Positions 8,561 through 16,961 of a DNA stretch of 64,000 bases are shown piece by piece. The position numbers were made by a program, and so were the translations under genes. Position 1 is the stretch's first letter. Each line of letters starts with the position of its first letter. The notes beneath the pieces are model-generated. The model was not told the DNA's origin. It worked only from the letters and a program-made list of their open reading frames with translations, and did no database searches. Source of the DNA: Pseudomonas panipatensis (lineage in GTDB: Bacteria > Pseudomonadota > Gammaproteobacteria > Pseudomonadales > Pseudomonadaceae); contig NZ_FNDS01000005.1 of NCBI RefSeq assembly GCF_900099785.1, forward strand, positions 310,001 to 374,000, in the 5' to 3' direction.

Positions 8561-8806
8561 GTGAAGAAGCTGTTTATTTGTCACGCTGGCGCGGGGCTCC
8601 CTGCCCATGAGCAGGATGACGTCGGCATTGTGGGCATGGCCTACGTTTGGGAGGGTGAGTGGTTCCGGACACCGGAGTCAGTCGAAGGGCGAGAGCGCAA
8701 TCCAGTGATGAAGCTGCGGCCGTTGTGGGGAGCGGCGGTAGAGATCTGGGGTGATACAGGATGCTTCACAGAGGCGGAGAAGGTCCTGGATTTACTAGAA
8801 GAGTGA
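8561..8806 (+). CDS. Hypothetical 81-aa protein (GTG start)
   Basis: The start is GTG at 8561, preceded by GGAGG at 8550-8554. The protein is soluble and acidic at its end (EKVLDLLEE), with no signal peptide, membrane segment or known motif. It is the last rightward gene of the prophage and ends at a bidirectional terminator. Function unknown. Confidence 0.5.
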   Translation: MKKLFICHAGAGLPAHEQDDVGIVGMAYVWEGEWFRTPESVEGRERNPVMKLRPLWGAAVEIWGDTGCFTEAEKVLDLLEE

Positions 8807-8823
8807 TGCGTGCTGGATGAACG

Positions 8824-8850
8824 AAAACCCCCGCCGTTGGCGGGGGGTTG
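8824..8850. terminator. Bidirectional terminator between convergent genes
   Basis: AACCCCCGCC (8826-8835), loop GTT, then a complementary arm GGCGGGGGGTT with one bulge. A-rich on the left and T-containing on the right, it can serve both the 81-aa gene and the leftward protease gene that ends at 8851. Confidence 0.7.
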
Positions 8851-9756
8851 TCAGTTCACGTTCAGTCTGACGTGGGCGGTTCCTCGATCGTTTTCTACGA
8901 CCTTCGCTACCCGTCCGTTATCCATTGCGTGGATATAGCAGTGGTGGACCGTCAAGATCAGGTCCTGCAGAGTGTCGTCATCTTCCATCTGAACGATCTT
9001 CAGCCCAATCTCTTTGCAGCGATTGATGTTGATGTGCCGAGAGTGGTGGCGGGTAGAGTCAAAGTCACTCAAAAACTCCACGATGGCCTTGGACTTCTCC
9101 TCGGCATCGCCATCACCGGCGAACATCACTGTTTTCAGGGAGCTCTCCACGAACTCTTTAGCCCACTTCACCGCTTGCTCACAGCTTACGACCAGTGTCG
9201 GATGGTACTTGCCGATGATCATCCGCCAGAGTTCAAGTTTAGCGGCGTCTTCTTTAATGTCGGCCGCAGCTTTATCGAGCTCCGCAAGGACCCCGATTGC
9301 TGGAACGTTCTGAATCTGTGGGTCTATGGGACCAAGACTGGATTGCTTGCCCATGATGATGGAGGCTGCAGAGCAGGCAATCATCGTTCCGGCTGACATC
9401 GCAAGCTGTGGAACGATAACGCGGATGTCCGACCCGAATAGCTGGTGAAGGTAGTCGACTAGCGACTCCGCTGCGGCGATATCGCCACCCGGCGTATGAA
9501 GGATGAGGTCCAGCCCCTTCTCGAACTCGCATCCATGAACGACGGTCATGAAGGCGTTCTTGTCGCCATCATTGACGTACAGCTGAGGATTGTTCGGATT
9601 GGATGCGAGCCAGCCGGAATAGTAGGCAATCGTATTCCGGCCGGTGTGAGCACTTAGCTGGGCTAGGTATTTGCGCCGAACCAGGTCCTGCGCCATGTCT
9701 CCGTGAGTCTGTGCTTCCGCTGCGATCTCAGTGAGAACGTCGTTCCAATTAGGCAT
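8851..9756 (-). CDS. Clp-fold serine protease, SDH_sah / SppA-like
   Basis: A 301-aa protein related to the serine dehydrogenase proteinase (SDH_sah, Clp/crotonase fold) group. Visible motifs are HTPGG at about 87-91 and LAMSAGTM at 118-125, with Ser121 as probable nucleophile. SSLGPIDPQI at 139-148 is the family's conserved segment after the nucleophile. No signal peptide or membrane anchor is seen, so it is probably cytoplasmic. The start overlaps the end of the upstream 67-aa gene by 8 bases, so the two are co-translated. Related proteins occur as orphan genes in prophages and defence islands, but its substrate is unknown. Confidence 0.78.
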   Translation of the reverse strand: MPNWNDVLTEIAAEAQTHGDMAQDLVRRKYLAQLSAHTGRNTIAYYSGWLASNPNNPQLYVNDGDKNAFMTVVHGCEFEKGLDLILHTPGGDIAAAESLVDYLHQLFGSDIRVIVPQLAMSAGTMIACSAASIIMGKQSSLGPIDPQIQNVPAIGVLAELDKAAADIKEDAAKLELWRMIIGKYHPTLVVSCEQAVKWAKEFVESSLKTVMFAGDGDAEEKSKAIVEFLSDFDSTRHHSRHININRCKEIGLKIVQMEDDDTLQDLILTVHHCYIHAMDNGRVAKVVENDRGTAHVRLNVN

Positions 9757-9952
9757 TCCGTGCGCTTATGGTATTGGTGGTGACAGTGGTCTTCAAGGAG
9801 TAGTCCAGGCCGGTATAGATCTCGAAGCCCTGGCTAAGCTGCTGCTGGTGGTGCTGTTGCACCTGCCCCTGAGCACCTAAATGAGCTTGCCCAAGAATCT
9901 GCTGCAATAGCTCTGACCGCGAGACCGCCTTGTCTTGCGTGTTCTGTTGCAT
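9749..9952 (-). CDS. Hypothetical 67-aa partner of the Clp-fold protease
   Basis: Gln/His-rich small protein (QGQVQQHHQQQLSQG in the middle) with a hydrophilic N-terminus and no membrane segment. A good Shine-Dalgarno (GAGGAGACGGGGAA) precedes ATG. It overlaps the protease start by 8 bases. It could be a substrate, regulator or folding partner of the protease, but nothing in the sequence decides this. Confidence 0.55.
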   Translation of the reverse strand: MQQNTQDKAVSRSELLQQILGQAHLGAQGQVQQHHQQQLSQGFEIYTGLDYSLKTTVTTNTISARNA

Positions 9953-10005
9953 TTCCCCGTCTCCTCACTGTTACCTCGGCATGTCTTGTGCATGCGCGGG
10001 TGCGA

Positions 10006-10040
10006 AAAAAGCCCACGACTGAGGTCAGGTGGGCTTGTTT
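10006..10040. terminator. Hairpin terminator near the prophage right edge
   Basis: AGCCCAC (10011-10017), 12-base loop, GTGGGCT (10030-10036). Runs of A to the left and T-rich sequence to the right allow function on either strand. No intact gene lies between it and the island end, so it may be left from a lost gene. Confidence 0.5.
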
Positions 10041-10293
10041 ACTTAAAGTGAATTCTGATAAGTGAACACAAAACAGACAATAGCCGAGCGTCGAAATTTT
10101 GCACTTATTTTGGCACTGAAGCTGGATGTTTTTGGAAAAGTCAATAGCCGTCCTGCGGCTTCCTGTCGCAATGCTTGGCGATTCGGTGCGGCTCAATCGA
10201 AAGGATTGATAGGCCCAAGTCCAGGAGAGTGCCAGCACGATTGACGCTGTCATTAAGCTGGCATTACCCAGCCAAAACGGCCCATTCAGGCAC

Positions 10294-10326
10294 AAAAAAG
10301 GCACTTCGCGTTAAGCGTAAGTGCCT
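10294..10326 (-). terminator. Terminator next to the left attachment site
   Basis: On the minus strand: AGGCACTT, inner CGC/GCG pairing, AAGTGCCT, then six T. It occupies the same place relative to the att core as the ssrA terminator does at the right end (42431-42455), and both are followed by GTGCCTGAA on the minus strand. Confidence 0.7.
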
Positions 10327-10336
10327 GATTTGTAAA

Positions 10337-10366
10337 GGTTGTTTGGTGGGCCGGGGTAATCTGAAA
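10337..10366. other. Left attachment site (attL), degenerate ssrA 3'-end copy
   Basis: GGTTGTTTGGTGGGCCGGGG followed by TAATCTGAA aligns in direct orientation with the end of ssrA at 42460-42489, with about six differences including one missing base. It defines the left edge of a roughly 32-kb island whose integrase lies beside the intact ssrA. The sequence left of it also resembles the right junction, which suggests stacked integrations at the same site. Exact cross-over bases cannot be fixed. Confidence 0.6.
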
Positions 10367-10419
10367 TGACTTCCTATCTATCTGAAAAATAAATAGAAAA
10401 TTCTGTTAAAGAATCAGGT

Positions 10420-10439
10420 GGAATACCATTTGGAATACC
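10420..10439. repeat. Integrase arm-type repeats at the left end
   Basis: GGAATACC at 10420-10427 and again at 10432-10439, spaced 12 bases start to start. The same pair with the same spacing occurs at 42334-42353 beside the integrase gene. Placement just inside both island ends fits arm sites bound by the N-terminal domain of a P4-type integrase. Confidence 0.55.
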
Positions 10440-10523
10440 GCTTGGCCGGATTTGAACTGGAGATATCGAGCGAGGCTTGGCTCAGGCTGGTCTTGCCCCG
10501 ATCAAACCGGAGACCGGCATCCT

Positions 10524-10772
10524 GTTAAGTTGATGTCTCAACTCGGAAGGCGGCGCCACCGCTTCACCGGCACTGATCGTCGGCGGGCCGCCTTCCTAGT
10601 AGAGTTTGCACCAGTGGGATAGTTGGTTGGGATTGATGCCATAGCGCCGGGCCACCATCCAGATGCTTTGCTTGGGCTCCAGGCTCTCGCGCACCATGGC
10701 CAGTGTCTCCTGGGCGCCTTAGCGGCGCCGCCGCTCTTGGCCGAGTACTTGATGGTCTTTGCTGGCACTCAT
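10524..10772 (-). pseudogene. IS3-family (IS2 group) OrfA transposase relic
   Basis: Reading from 10772 leftward gives MSASKDHQVLGQERRRR, a stop, then MVRESLEPKQSIWMVARRYG and INPNQLSHWCKLY, another stop, and SAGEAVAPPSEL. This follows IS2 InsA-type OrfA (RRRR, then a helix-turn-helix ending in QLFxWRKxY, then AGExVVPASEL) but has two in-frame stops and lacks the leucine-zipper end and OrfB. No terminal inverted repeats were identified. It is a dead insertion sequence fragment just inside the island. Confidence 0.72.
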
Positions 10773-10874
10773 AAGCACAGTCGTTTGTCTATCCCTTATG
10801 GTAAGGGGGAAACGGTGCCCTGTGTTTCAAGGAGCTCGTTCACCATCAGGGCTAGTCCAACGTAGTGGAGCGTC

Positions 10875-11645
10875 TTACCACTCGGGGCGGCCCTGGACAT
10901 GATTTTGCTGACTTTCTTGCAGGGAAGGTTCTTCATTAAAAAGTCCTTCTTGGCCTGCATATCGAATGACAAGTTTAGCCTGCTTAATTTTCTTCTCTAC
11001 CAACTGTTTGATAGTTGCGATGTCAGGATTAGTGGGTAATTCATCTCCATATGCCGTCTCCCAAGCTGCGAGGCGCTGTAGGCTGATCTCAAGTTGCCTC
11101 ATGGCCGCATCAATCTTCGATTGATGGGCTGCTGCATTGGATTCTCGAATTTCTCTCTCATTTCTTAATGCGTGCTTCAGGTCTTTAACTTGTTTGTGAA
11201 GATTTTCATTGATGATTTCCGTTTTGTCTAGGAGTGCTGTAATTATTTCTGTGTGTGTTTTTCCGTTCTCTTTGGCGAGATTTTGAAGTTTTCTGAATGT
11301 TGAGTTAGGTAGTGTGAAGGTCTTTGGGGTTTTCCCATTTTTTGGTGAGCGATACTTTCTTTGTCGCAAGGCGCTTTTTATTCCGCTGATAATTTCTCTG
11401 CCTTGGAGGCTGTTCTCTAATTCGCGGATGATATTTGTAATTGTTTTTAGATTGCTGCTGGATGATTTTAGTTTGACAGATTTTAAATTGGCTGGCTTTG
11501 GAAATAATTCAACCGCTAGCGGATTCTCAGTATAGAGAGAGATGATTTTCTTCACGTCATTCTTTGCTTTATCCCTGATGTATTGCATTGCCCATTCGCA
11601 GTTCTCATCGGTTAACCATTCAGATACGTCCTTTTTCTTTCCCAT
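10875..11645 (-). CDS. Unknown 256-aa protein with possible ribbon-helix-helix and coiled coil
   Basis: The gene is visibly AT-richer than its neighbours and rich in Lys, Asn and Ile, suggesting recent acquisition. Residues about 105-140 (TFTLPNSTFRKLQNLAKENG, then KTHTEIITALLD) look like a ribbon-helix-helix DNA-binding segment. About 140-195 is a probable coiled coil. The start has AGGAATCGAGC before ATG. It is divergent from the 402-aa gene across a 170-bp region holding a 12-bp inverted repeat, so it may bind there. No family is recognised with confidence. Confidence 0.6.
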   Translation of the reverse strand: MGKKKDVSEWLTDENCEWAMQYIRDKAKNDVKKIISLYTENPLAVELFPKPANLKSVKLKSSSSNLKTITNIIRELENSLQGREIISGIKSALRQRKYRSPKNGKTPKTFTLPNSTFRKLQNLAKENGKTHTEIITALLDKTEIINENLHKQVKDLKHALRNEREIRESNAAAHQSKIDAAMRQLEISLQRLAAWETAYGDELPTNPDIATIKQLVEKKIKQAKLVIRYAGQEGLFNEEPSLQESQQNHVQGRPEW

Positions 11646-11719
11646 GCTCGATTCCTATTTGATATGTATTTTCAATTGATTTGCTTGATTAAATGACATA
11701 AATTTTCATTTACTATTGC

Positions 11720-11757
11720 CGTTATGCGTTACGTTATCAGTTTCATAACGCATAACG
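11720..11757. promoter_or_regulatory. 12-bp perfect inverted repeat between divergent genes
   Basis: CGTTATGCGTTA (11720-11731), 14-base spacer, TAACGCATAACG (11746-11757), inside an AT-rich intergenic region. Position between two divergent starts fits an operator for one of the flanking gene products. Confidence 0.6.
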
Positions 11758-11818
11758 AGAATGCTTTTTTAGATCAATTTTTATACCCTATAAGAAACCG
11801 ATTTTTATAGGGGGTAGA

Positions 11819-13027
11819 GTGGGCCTTCACATCTTTGAGCTGAGCAAGGAGTTGAGCGGCTGTAGTCCCGAGGCGAGGTTCCTGCTGGAGGCTATGGTGC
11901 TCCTGGAGCAGCGGACTAGCGCTGAGGCGGTAGCAATGAGTGCGAAGCTGCTCGCAAAGCAGCTGGGTCTCGCAGAGAAACTCATTAGAGATGCAATGGC
12001 GGAGCTCACGAGCGCTCGGCTGGTGGTCGTTGACGATGCGAGCTCGGTGCGAAGAGGAAGGCCTGCGATTCGGTATGAATTGGCCTCGACGGTCCTGAGC
12101 GCGTTACCAAAGAGAGATGGCGCGTATGGGGTACACGCTGACCTTCTTGTGCGTCTTTTCTCAGCAGCTGTCTCTATGGCTGCGCGCGGATCTGCCGAGC
12201 AGGTTGGAAAAGATCGACGGGTCACTAAGGAAGGGAGACTAGCTCCGCCAGGAGCGGCTAACTATTTAAGTGCCTGCAACCGGCTGCTGTTGGCGACTCT
12301 CCTGGCGCATGCCGATCCGCTCGGAATGGTGAAAAGTGTTAGTAGGGGCACGTTATGCCGGCTGACTGGACTTGATGAATTCAGCTTGACGCATCGGCTG
12401 GGGAGGCTGAAGAGCTTGGGGCTAATCCTTGCTAAGGTACCGGGTCTCTCTAGTAAGCTCTTTCCAGGGGCTAGAGTTAATAGCACGTACTTTCTTAATG
12501 TCACGCACCCGAGATTGGGTGGGGGGAATGGTGCGGTTTGGTGCAGGACCTTTGATCCGGAAATATCAAGCCCAACGCTCGATCAAGTTCTAAGGCCGGA
12601 TCTCGATAGGAACTTTGGAGCGAAGGACCATCCGGTAAGATGCTTTCTGAAGGGAGGGGCGGCTTTTGGCGTTCTACGGCCAATGATCCTTCGATATGCC
12701 TCGTACTTGTTGTCCCATCACCGTGAAAAGTTAGGTTATGAATCTTCTTTCGACTGTCAATCGTTACGCGAAAAAATTGCCGCTGATTTTCAGCGGCCTG
12801 CAGGGTGGAAAGTAGGGGACGTGTCTTTTGATCGCGACTGGGCGCAAGTTGTTGATCATTTTTACCAGTTAGCTTTCCGGGTTGCCCGGGACTTCAGGCG
12901 CGTGGTTGATATCGACTACAGGTTTGATGAGGTGTGCCTTGTGCCCTTGGATGGGGGCTTCCAGTACGTTCTCTGGTTGAACGTGGTTGATGAGAGTCAC
13001 GAGGGCGCTCCCTGTGCTGGGAGTTAA
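11819..13027 (+). CDS. Hypothetical island protein with winged-helix-like regions, 402 aa
   Basis: The start is GTG at 11819, 8 bases after a GGGGG run. Residues about 20-85 (LLEAMVLLEQ...LGLAEKLIRDAMAELTSARL) and 150-220 (LSACNRLLLATLLAHADPLG, then GLDEFSLTHRLGRLKSLGLI) each look like a winged helix-turn-helix. The second half has no recognised fold. It stands at the left edge of the island with AlpA 65 bases downstream, so a role in controlling island genes is plausible. It is not a known recombinase or toxin by sequence. Confidence 0.65.
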   Translation: MGLHIFELSKELSGCSPEARFLLEAMVLLEQRTSAEAVAMSAKLLAKQLGLAEKLIRDAMAELTSARLVVVDDASSVRRGRPAIRYELASTVLSALPKRDGAYGVHADLLVRLFSAAVSMAARGSAEQVGKDRRVTKEGRLAPPGAANYLSACNRLLLATLLAHADPLGMVKSVSRGTLCRLTGLDEFSLTHRLGRLKSLGLILAKVPGLSSKLFPGARVNSTYFLNVTHPRLGGGNGAVWCRTFDPEISSPTLDQVLRPDLDRNFGAKDHPVRCFLKGGAAFGVLRPMILRYASYLLSHHREKLGYESSFDCQSLREKIAADFQRPAGWKVGDVSFDRDWAQVVDHFYQLAFRVARDFRRVVDIDYRFDEVCLVPLDGGFQYVLWLNVVDESHEGAPCAGS

Positions 13028-13092
13028 GTGCTGCCCGGTCATTTTTTACCACTCGCACCAATCCTCTGAACGAACGCTGAGGAGCCCTGTTC

Positions 13093-13323
13093 ATGAGGAT
13101 TATTCGTCTGAAGGAAGTCATCGATTCGACCGGTCTGGCTCGGTCGACCATCTACAAATACATCGGGGAGGGGACCTTCCCAAAACCCGTATCACTAGGC
13201 GACCGCAGTGTCGGCTGGGTCGATACCGAGGTGCACGACTGGATCCTGGCTAGGGTAGAGGAACGTGACCTTGCAGAGGGTACAGCGGTGCGCTCCACCG
13301 GCCACCTGAGTGTGGCCAGCTAG
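13093..13323 (+). CDS. alpA: AlpA-family transcriptional regulator
   Basis: A 76-aa protein with the AlpA/excisionase-type helix-turn-helix: RLKEVIDSTGLARSTIYKYI (residues 5-24), then GEGTFPKPVSLGDRSVGWVD and WI near residue 51. AlpA proteins of CP4-57-like elements activate excision and element genes. Its place near the end of a P4-integrase island is typical. The start has GAGGAGCCCTGTTC before ATG. Confidence 0.88.
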   Translation: MRIIRLKEVIDSTGLARSTIYKYIGEGTFPKPVSLGDRSVGWVDTEVHDWILARVEERDLAEGTAVRSTGHLSVAS

Positions 13324-13661
13324 AACTGACCATCTGCACCATGACCGGCTCAGGCTGGTCATGGCGTTTATGCCGCTTGGGAAGGTCCTGTGTTCTCAGC
13401 TAACTCTCCCAGGATGCTATTCGGCAAATCTCTCGGCAGGCAGGCAATGTTGCTCCACATATGTCCTGCCCTGCTGGGATGGCTCGCTGGGAGTTGAGGG
13501 GGATCTAGTTATATAGCTCTAGACTATCAATCTCTAGCCATTCAATAGCCTGGTCGCTGATATCTACACGACCCCTACAACCCAGCCTATGGGTTAGGCC
13601 GTCGGTTAAAAAGTACACAACACGTACCTGGTGTGCGAAACCACCAACCAGGTACACAACC
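13324..13661. other. Intergenic region between alpA and the Gp2-like gene
   Basis: 338 bases without a supported gene. It holds a hairpin CCATGACC/GGTCATGG near 13337-13363 without a T run, and the inverted and direct repeats listed at 13613-13660 next to the following start codon. Nothing else was seen. Confidence 0.5.
13613..13660. repeat. Inverted and direct repeats before the HUH-like gene
   Basis: Inverted repeat GTACCTGGT (13624-13632) / ACCAGGTAC (13647-13655) with a 14-base spacer, nested between two copies of GTACACAAC (13613-13621 and 13652-13660). The block ends one base before the ATG of the Gp2-like gene. It could be an operator or a replication/nicking site for that protein. 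Confidence 0.55.
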
Positions 13662-14651
13662 ATGACCGAACGAAACGCCAACACCCTTCAATCCCAGTCC
13701 GATACCGCTATCCGGATTGAGCGCCTCGTCAACGCCATCCAGCGTACAGATAGCCCAGCCTTCCAAATCACATACTCGAAGCATGGAGACGAACGGGTCA
13801 GTGAAACCCGGCTGTCAAAATACTTCGATGGGATCATGCAGATGGTCGCGCTGTTCGAGGGTGATGTGGAGTATCAGCACAGCTGGCACTTGAGCCTTTT
13901 CCAGGAAACCTGTCAGGCCATTGGGGTTGAGCTCAGCCCCATTGGCATTACCTGCTTGAACAAGGGTGAAACGCGCTATCTGAGCACCAGCGAAACGCTG
14001 AACGAGCTGACCAGGAACATCCGAGCTCGCCTCACCCAAAAGCGATATACGCGCCGGGAGCATGACCAGCGCTACCAGGCGATGCAGCAAGAGATCGAGG
14101 TTTGCCGCTACGTGGATGCCGTGCTGGATCGCTACGCCCGTACCTGCGTGGTCAGGGTTGATCTGTATTACCGCACGGAGGTCCAAGCGAGACTACGTGT
14201 GGAGCACGTATTCGACGACCTGAATCGATTGATCGCTCAGCGTGAGCGTAACCTGATTTTCGACCATGAAACTGGCTACATCTGCAGCGTTGAGCAAGGC
14301 GAGGATCGGGGCTATCACATCCATGCTGCGTTCTTCTTCAACGGCGCTCAAGTGAGTGCCGATATCTACAGGGGGCAGCGGATCGGTAAGCTATGGGAGC
14401 GCATTACCCGTGGTCAGGGCTGCTACAACAACTGCAACATCGACAAAGATAAATACCACGACAGGCTGGGGCTCGGCCTGATCCACCGCCGGGACTTAAG
14501 TGCGCGGGGTGACGTGCATTACACCATGCGTTACCTGGTTAAGAATGATCAGCATCTGCGGCTCAAGCCCGTAGGGGCTCGTTGCTTGCGTAAGGGGCAG
14601 GCAAGGAAGGATTCCGGGACGACTAATCGGTCCATTCCCAGGCAAGCGTAA
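13662..14651 (+). CDS. YagK/YfjJ-domain protein, inovirus Gp2-like (HUH endonuclease-like)
   Basis: A 329-aa protein whose second half matches the YagK/YfjJ C-terminal (inovirus Gp2) family: RVDLYYRTEV, then FDDLNRLI, then GYHIHAAFFFNG and GDVHYTMRYLVKNDQHLRL. His219-Ile-His221 is a possible HUH metal site, and Tyr287/Tyr291 in YTMRY would be the nicking tyrosines of a Y2-type rolling-circle initiator. Such proteins are common in P4-like satellites and inovirus-related elements, where they are thought to start replication. No clear Shine-Dalgarno is present. A repeat block abuts the start. Replication function is inferred. Confidence 0.8.
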   Translation: MTERNANTLQSQSDTAIRIERLVNAIQRTDSPAFQITYSKHGDERVSETRLSKYFDGIMQMVALFEGDVEYQHSWHLSLFQETCQAIGVELSPIGITCLNKGETRYLSTSETLNELTRNIRARLTQKRYTRREHDQRYQAMQQEIEVCRYVDAVLDRYARTCVVRVDLYYRTEVQARLRVEHVFDDLNRLIAQRERNLIFDHETGYICSVEQGEDRGYHIHAAFFFNGAQVSADIYRGQRIGKLWERITRGQGCYNNCNIDKDKYHDRLGLGLIHRRDLSARGDVHYTMRYLVKNDQHLRLKPVGARCLRKGQARKDSGTTNRSIPRQA

Positions 14652-14804
14652 TTCATCACGTAGGTAGGGCTGGTAGCTCAGGCTCGCGCTGGTGATCCGA
14701 TGGGTTGCCAGCGTGCCGGGTGCTAGCACGGTGCTTGTGGAGTCCTGGCCGGTCGATGGTTTAGGCTCTGGCCAGAAATCTAAGACTGGCGTGAGTGCAG
14801 TGGG

Positions 14805-16961
14805 ATGACACAGAAGGGGGAGCGATGCCGGCAGCATTACCAGTCGGTTTATGAAAGGAATCAGCCTGAACTCAGCAAGGGTCGTGCTCTTGATGAAAGC
14901 CTGCATCATTTCCTGGATCAACGGCCTGCAGGTAAAAGCCTCTCTGCATTTGACCGCGCGGCAGGCTTGGCTTTAGCACCGTTTTGGCGTGATGGGGATG
15001 CAGTCGCCCAATCCGAGCTGGCAAGCCTTGCCCTCAGTAGGGTGCTGCACTTCGATAATGCAGTCAGTGTCGACCTACTGCTGCACCTCGCCAGCCATAC
15101 CCCAGATACCTTCAGATGGGCGATCCGCTACTCGAAGCTGTTTGAGCGTACTGATTCGCCGCTATGGCTTGCGCTTCGGGCGGCGCTCGCAGGGGAAGAG
15201 TGGCAGGTATTCTTCGGTGTCTGTGCCCGATTGCTTGATCAGCTCAAGCCCTTTGATGAGTTGATTGCCAACGCTGAAAAACACCTTGAGCGCTTATCCC
15301 TGCTGGAGCTGTTTTCCTACCTCAGCGTGCTGGCTTATCAGGCATTTGCCGAAGACGCCCCCGATGATCGCTCCGGCCAGCAGTGGCAGGTCTACAACCG
15401 CATCATCTTGAGGAAGCTCCTGGCTTGCCCTGAAGAGGATTTTCGTCTGAACGAGGTACGGCTCGGGGAGTCGCTGAAACGTCATCTGTCCCCGATTATT
15501 TTCCCCGGTTCCTCCACAGCTGATGCTGATGCCGCTAGATGTCGTGAAAACCTCGAATGGCTAGCCGTTCTGATTGCCGCCACCCAAGAGCGGATCGACT
15601 ACGAGGGTTCGATTGACTGGTTCTGCTTCAACCCTGAATGCCGTTACCAGCTAAAACCGGGCGAGTCGGTTATCTATAACCAGTCGGAGGCGGGAACTGA
15701 GCGGTGGCAGCGAACCGGGCGTAAGAGCGACCTGCTTTGGCACTACTGGATGAACCGTGCCGTGCAGGCATTCGTTGACTCCGGCATGGCTGAGCAACTA
15801 ATCGGCTCGCCTGAGAACCATGAGCTGAATCAGTTGGCCTATATCAAGGCAATGCGCAGCGAGCTGCAATTGCAGCAGATTTACGGCCTGGGTGATCGAC
15901 TCGCTCTCAGTGATGGTACTCAGGTTCAGCTTCACCACGTCTTGCTGGCGAGCGAGCTGACCTCGGTTTTCTTTCAGAGCCAGTTCATCCGGCCATTCCA
16001 GGACTACCTTCGTGAGTCGGGCGTGCTTGCCCATGCTCTTGGCCAGTTGGCCATGGGTGGCGTGCAGTCAGGGAAAAACAGGTTCCCCATGACCTGGTCC
16101 GAAGAGGAAGAAAAAATCCGCAGGATCAAAGGCTGGACGGTCAGCGAGGAGCATCCGCAAGGCAGCGCCGATTCAGCCAAGGCAATTCTCAAGTTCTGGA
16201 CCAGTGACCTCAAGGCGCTATCTCAGCAACTGAAGCAGCAGCCGGGGATGCCTGCACCGCGCCTGTACGAGCAGCCCTTCTACAAAATTGGCCGCTACAG
16301 ATTTCAGTTCCCCTGGGTCGGCGCCCAGCAGAACAACCTGACGGCAGCCATTAATAACCTGCGGCGCATTAATGCCCGCAGGGCCGATGTGCAGGCAGAA
16401 ACCCAGCGTGTCGAGCTGACGCTGGCCGATAGCCTTCGGCAACGGGGCTTTGCTGTTGAGGTGGGGTATCGGCCGCCTATGACAGAAGAGGACGATGCCG
16501 GTGAGGTGGATTTGATCTGTCATCTAGATGGTGTGCTGCTGGTTATGGAGGTCAAGTCGGGGTATATCCGCTCGACCTCTCATGAGGTCTGGCTGCATCG
16601 CACCAACACCTTGCGTAAGGCTGCCTGGCAGCTACGGCGCAAGCGGATTGCGGTGGCAAGGGCGTTGGGGGCTGATCAGGATCTGTGCTTCAGGTTGGGC
16701 TACCACGGCCAGCATCCTGAGGCGGACCTGCGGGCCTGGATCGTCGATACCTCCATTGAGCTCGATGGACAGTTAGTCGATGGGTTCAGGGTGGTATCCC
16801 GTGAGGCACTGGAGGTCATTCTGCGTGACGAGAAGGAGCTCCTCCGGCCAATGGGGCAGCTTGACGAGGAGGGTCGGGATTCGTTGTTTCCCGACGGGTT
16901 TACTGCTGGCCGATTTATCGCTGTTGTCGAGTCCGGTGAGCTGTGGCGAGGCATCTGCTAG
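14805..16961 (+). CDS. Putative PD-(D/E)XK nuclease-domain protein, 718 aa
   Basis: A large protein of unknown family. Near the C-terminus, Asp569 in GEVDLICHLDG and Glu582-Val-Lys584 in VMEVKSGY form a D-x12-ExK pattern typical of a PD-(D/E)XK nuclease core (residues about 545-600). An NPECRY motif with a preceding FCF (about residue 270) gives a pair of nearby Cys. The first 450 residues are mostly helical with no recognisable motif. It lies between the mobility genes and a type III-like restriction cassette on the same strand, so it probably belongs to the defence cargo. The start is uncertain; ATG 14805 lacks a strong ribosome site. Confidence 0.7.
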   Translation: MTQKGERCRQHYQSVYERNQPELSKGRALDESLHHFLDQRPAGKSLSAFDRAAGLALAPFWRDGDAVAQSELASLALSRVLHFDNAVSVDLLLHLASHTPDTFRWAIRYSKLFERTDSPLWLALRAALAGEEWQVFFGVCARLLDQLKPFDELIANAEKHLERLSLLELFSYLSVLAYQAFAEDAPDDRSGQQWQVYNRIILRKLLACPEEDFRLNEVRLGESLKRHLSPIIFPGSSTADADAARCRENLEWLAVLIAATQERIDYEGSIDWFCFNPECRYQLKPGESVIYNQSEAGTERWQRTGRKSDLLWHYWMNRAVQAFVDSGMAEQLIGSPENHELNQLAYIKAMRSELQLQQIYGLGDRLALSDGTQVQLHHVLLASELTSVFFQSQFIRPFQDYLRESGVLAHALGQLAMGGVQSGKNRFPMTWSEEEEKIRRIKGWTVSEEHPQGSADSAKAILKFWTSDLKALSQQLKQQPGMPAPRLYEQPFYKIGRYRFQFPWVGAQQNNLTAAINNLRRINARRADVQAETQRVELTLADSLRQRGFAVEVGYRPPMTEEDDAGEVDLICHLDGVLLVMEVKSGYIRSTSHEVWLHRTNTLRKAAWQLRRKRIAVARALGADQDLCFRLGYHGQHPEADLRAWIVDTSIELDGQLVDGFRVVSREALEVILRDEKELLRPMGQLDEEGRDSLFPDGFTAGRFIAVVESGELWRGIC

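Noticed and set aside
10337-10445. Possible tRNA gene at the left island edge (TGGTGGGCCGGGG, then GGATTTGAAC at 10448)
   Set aside because: No cloverleaf can be built. The first string is better explained as a diverged copy of the ssrA 3' end.
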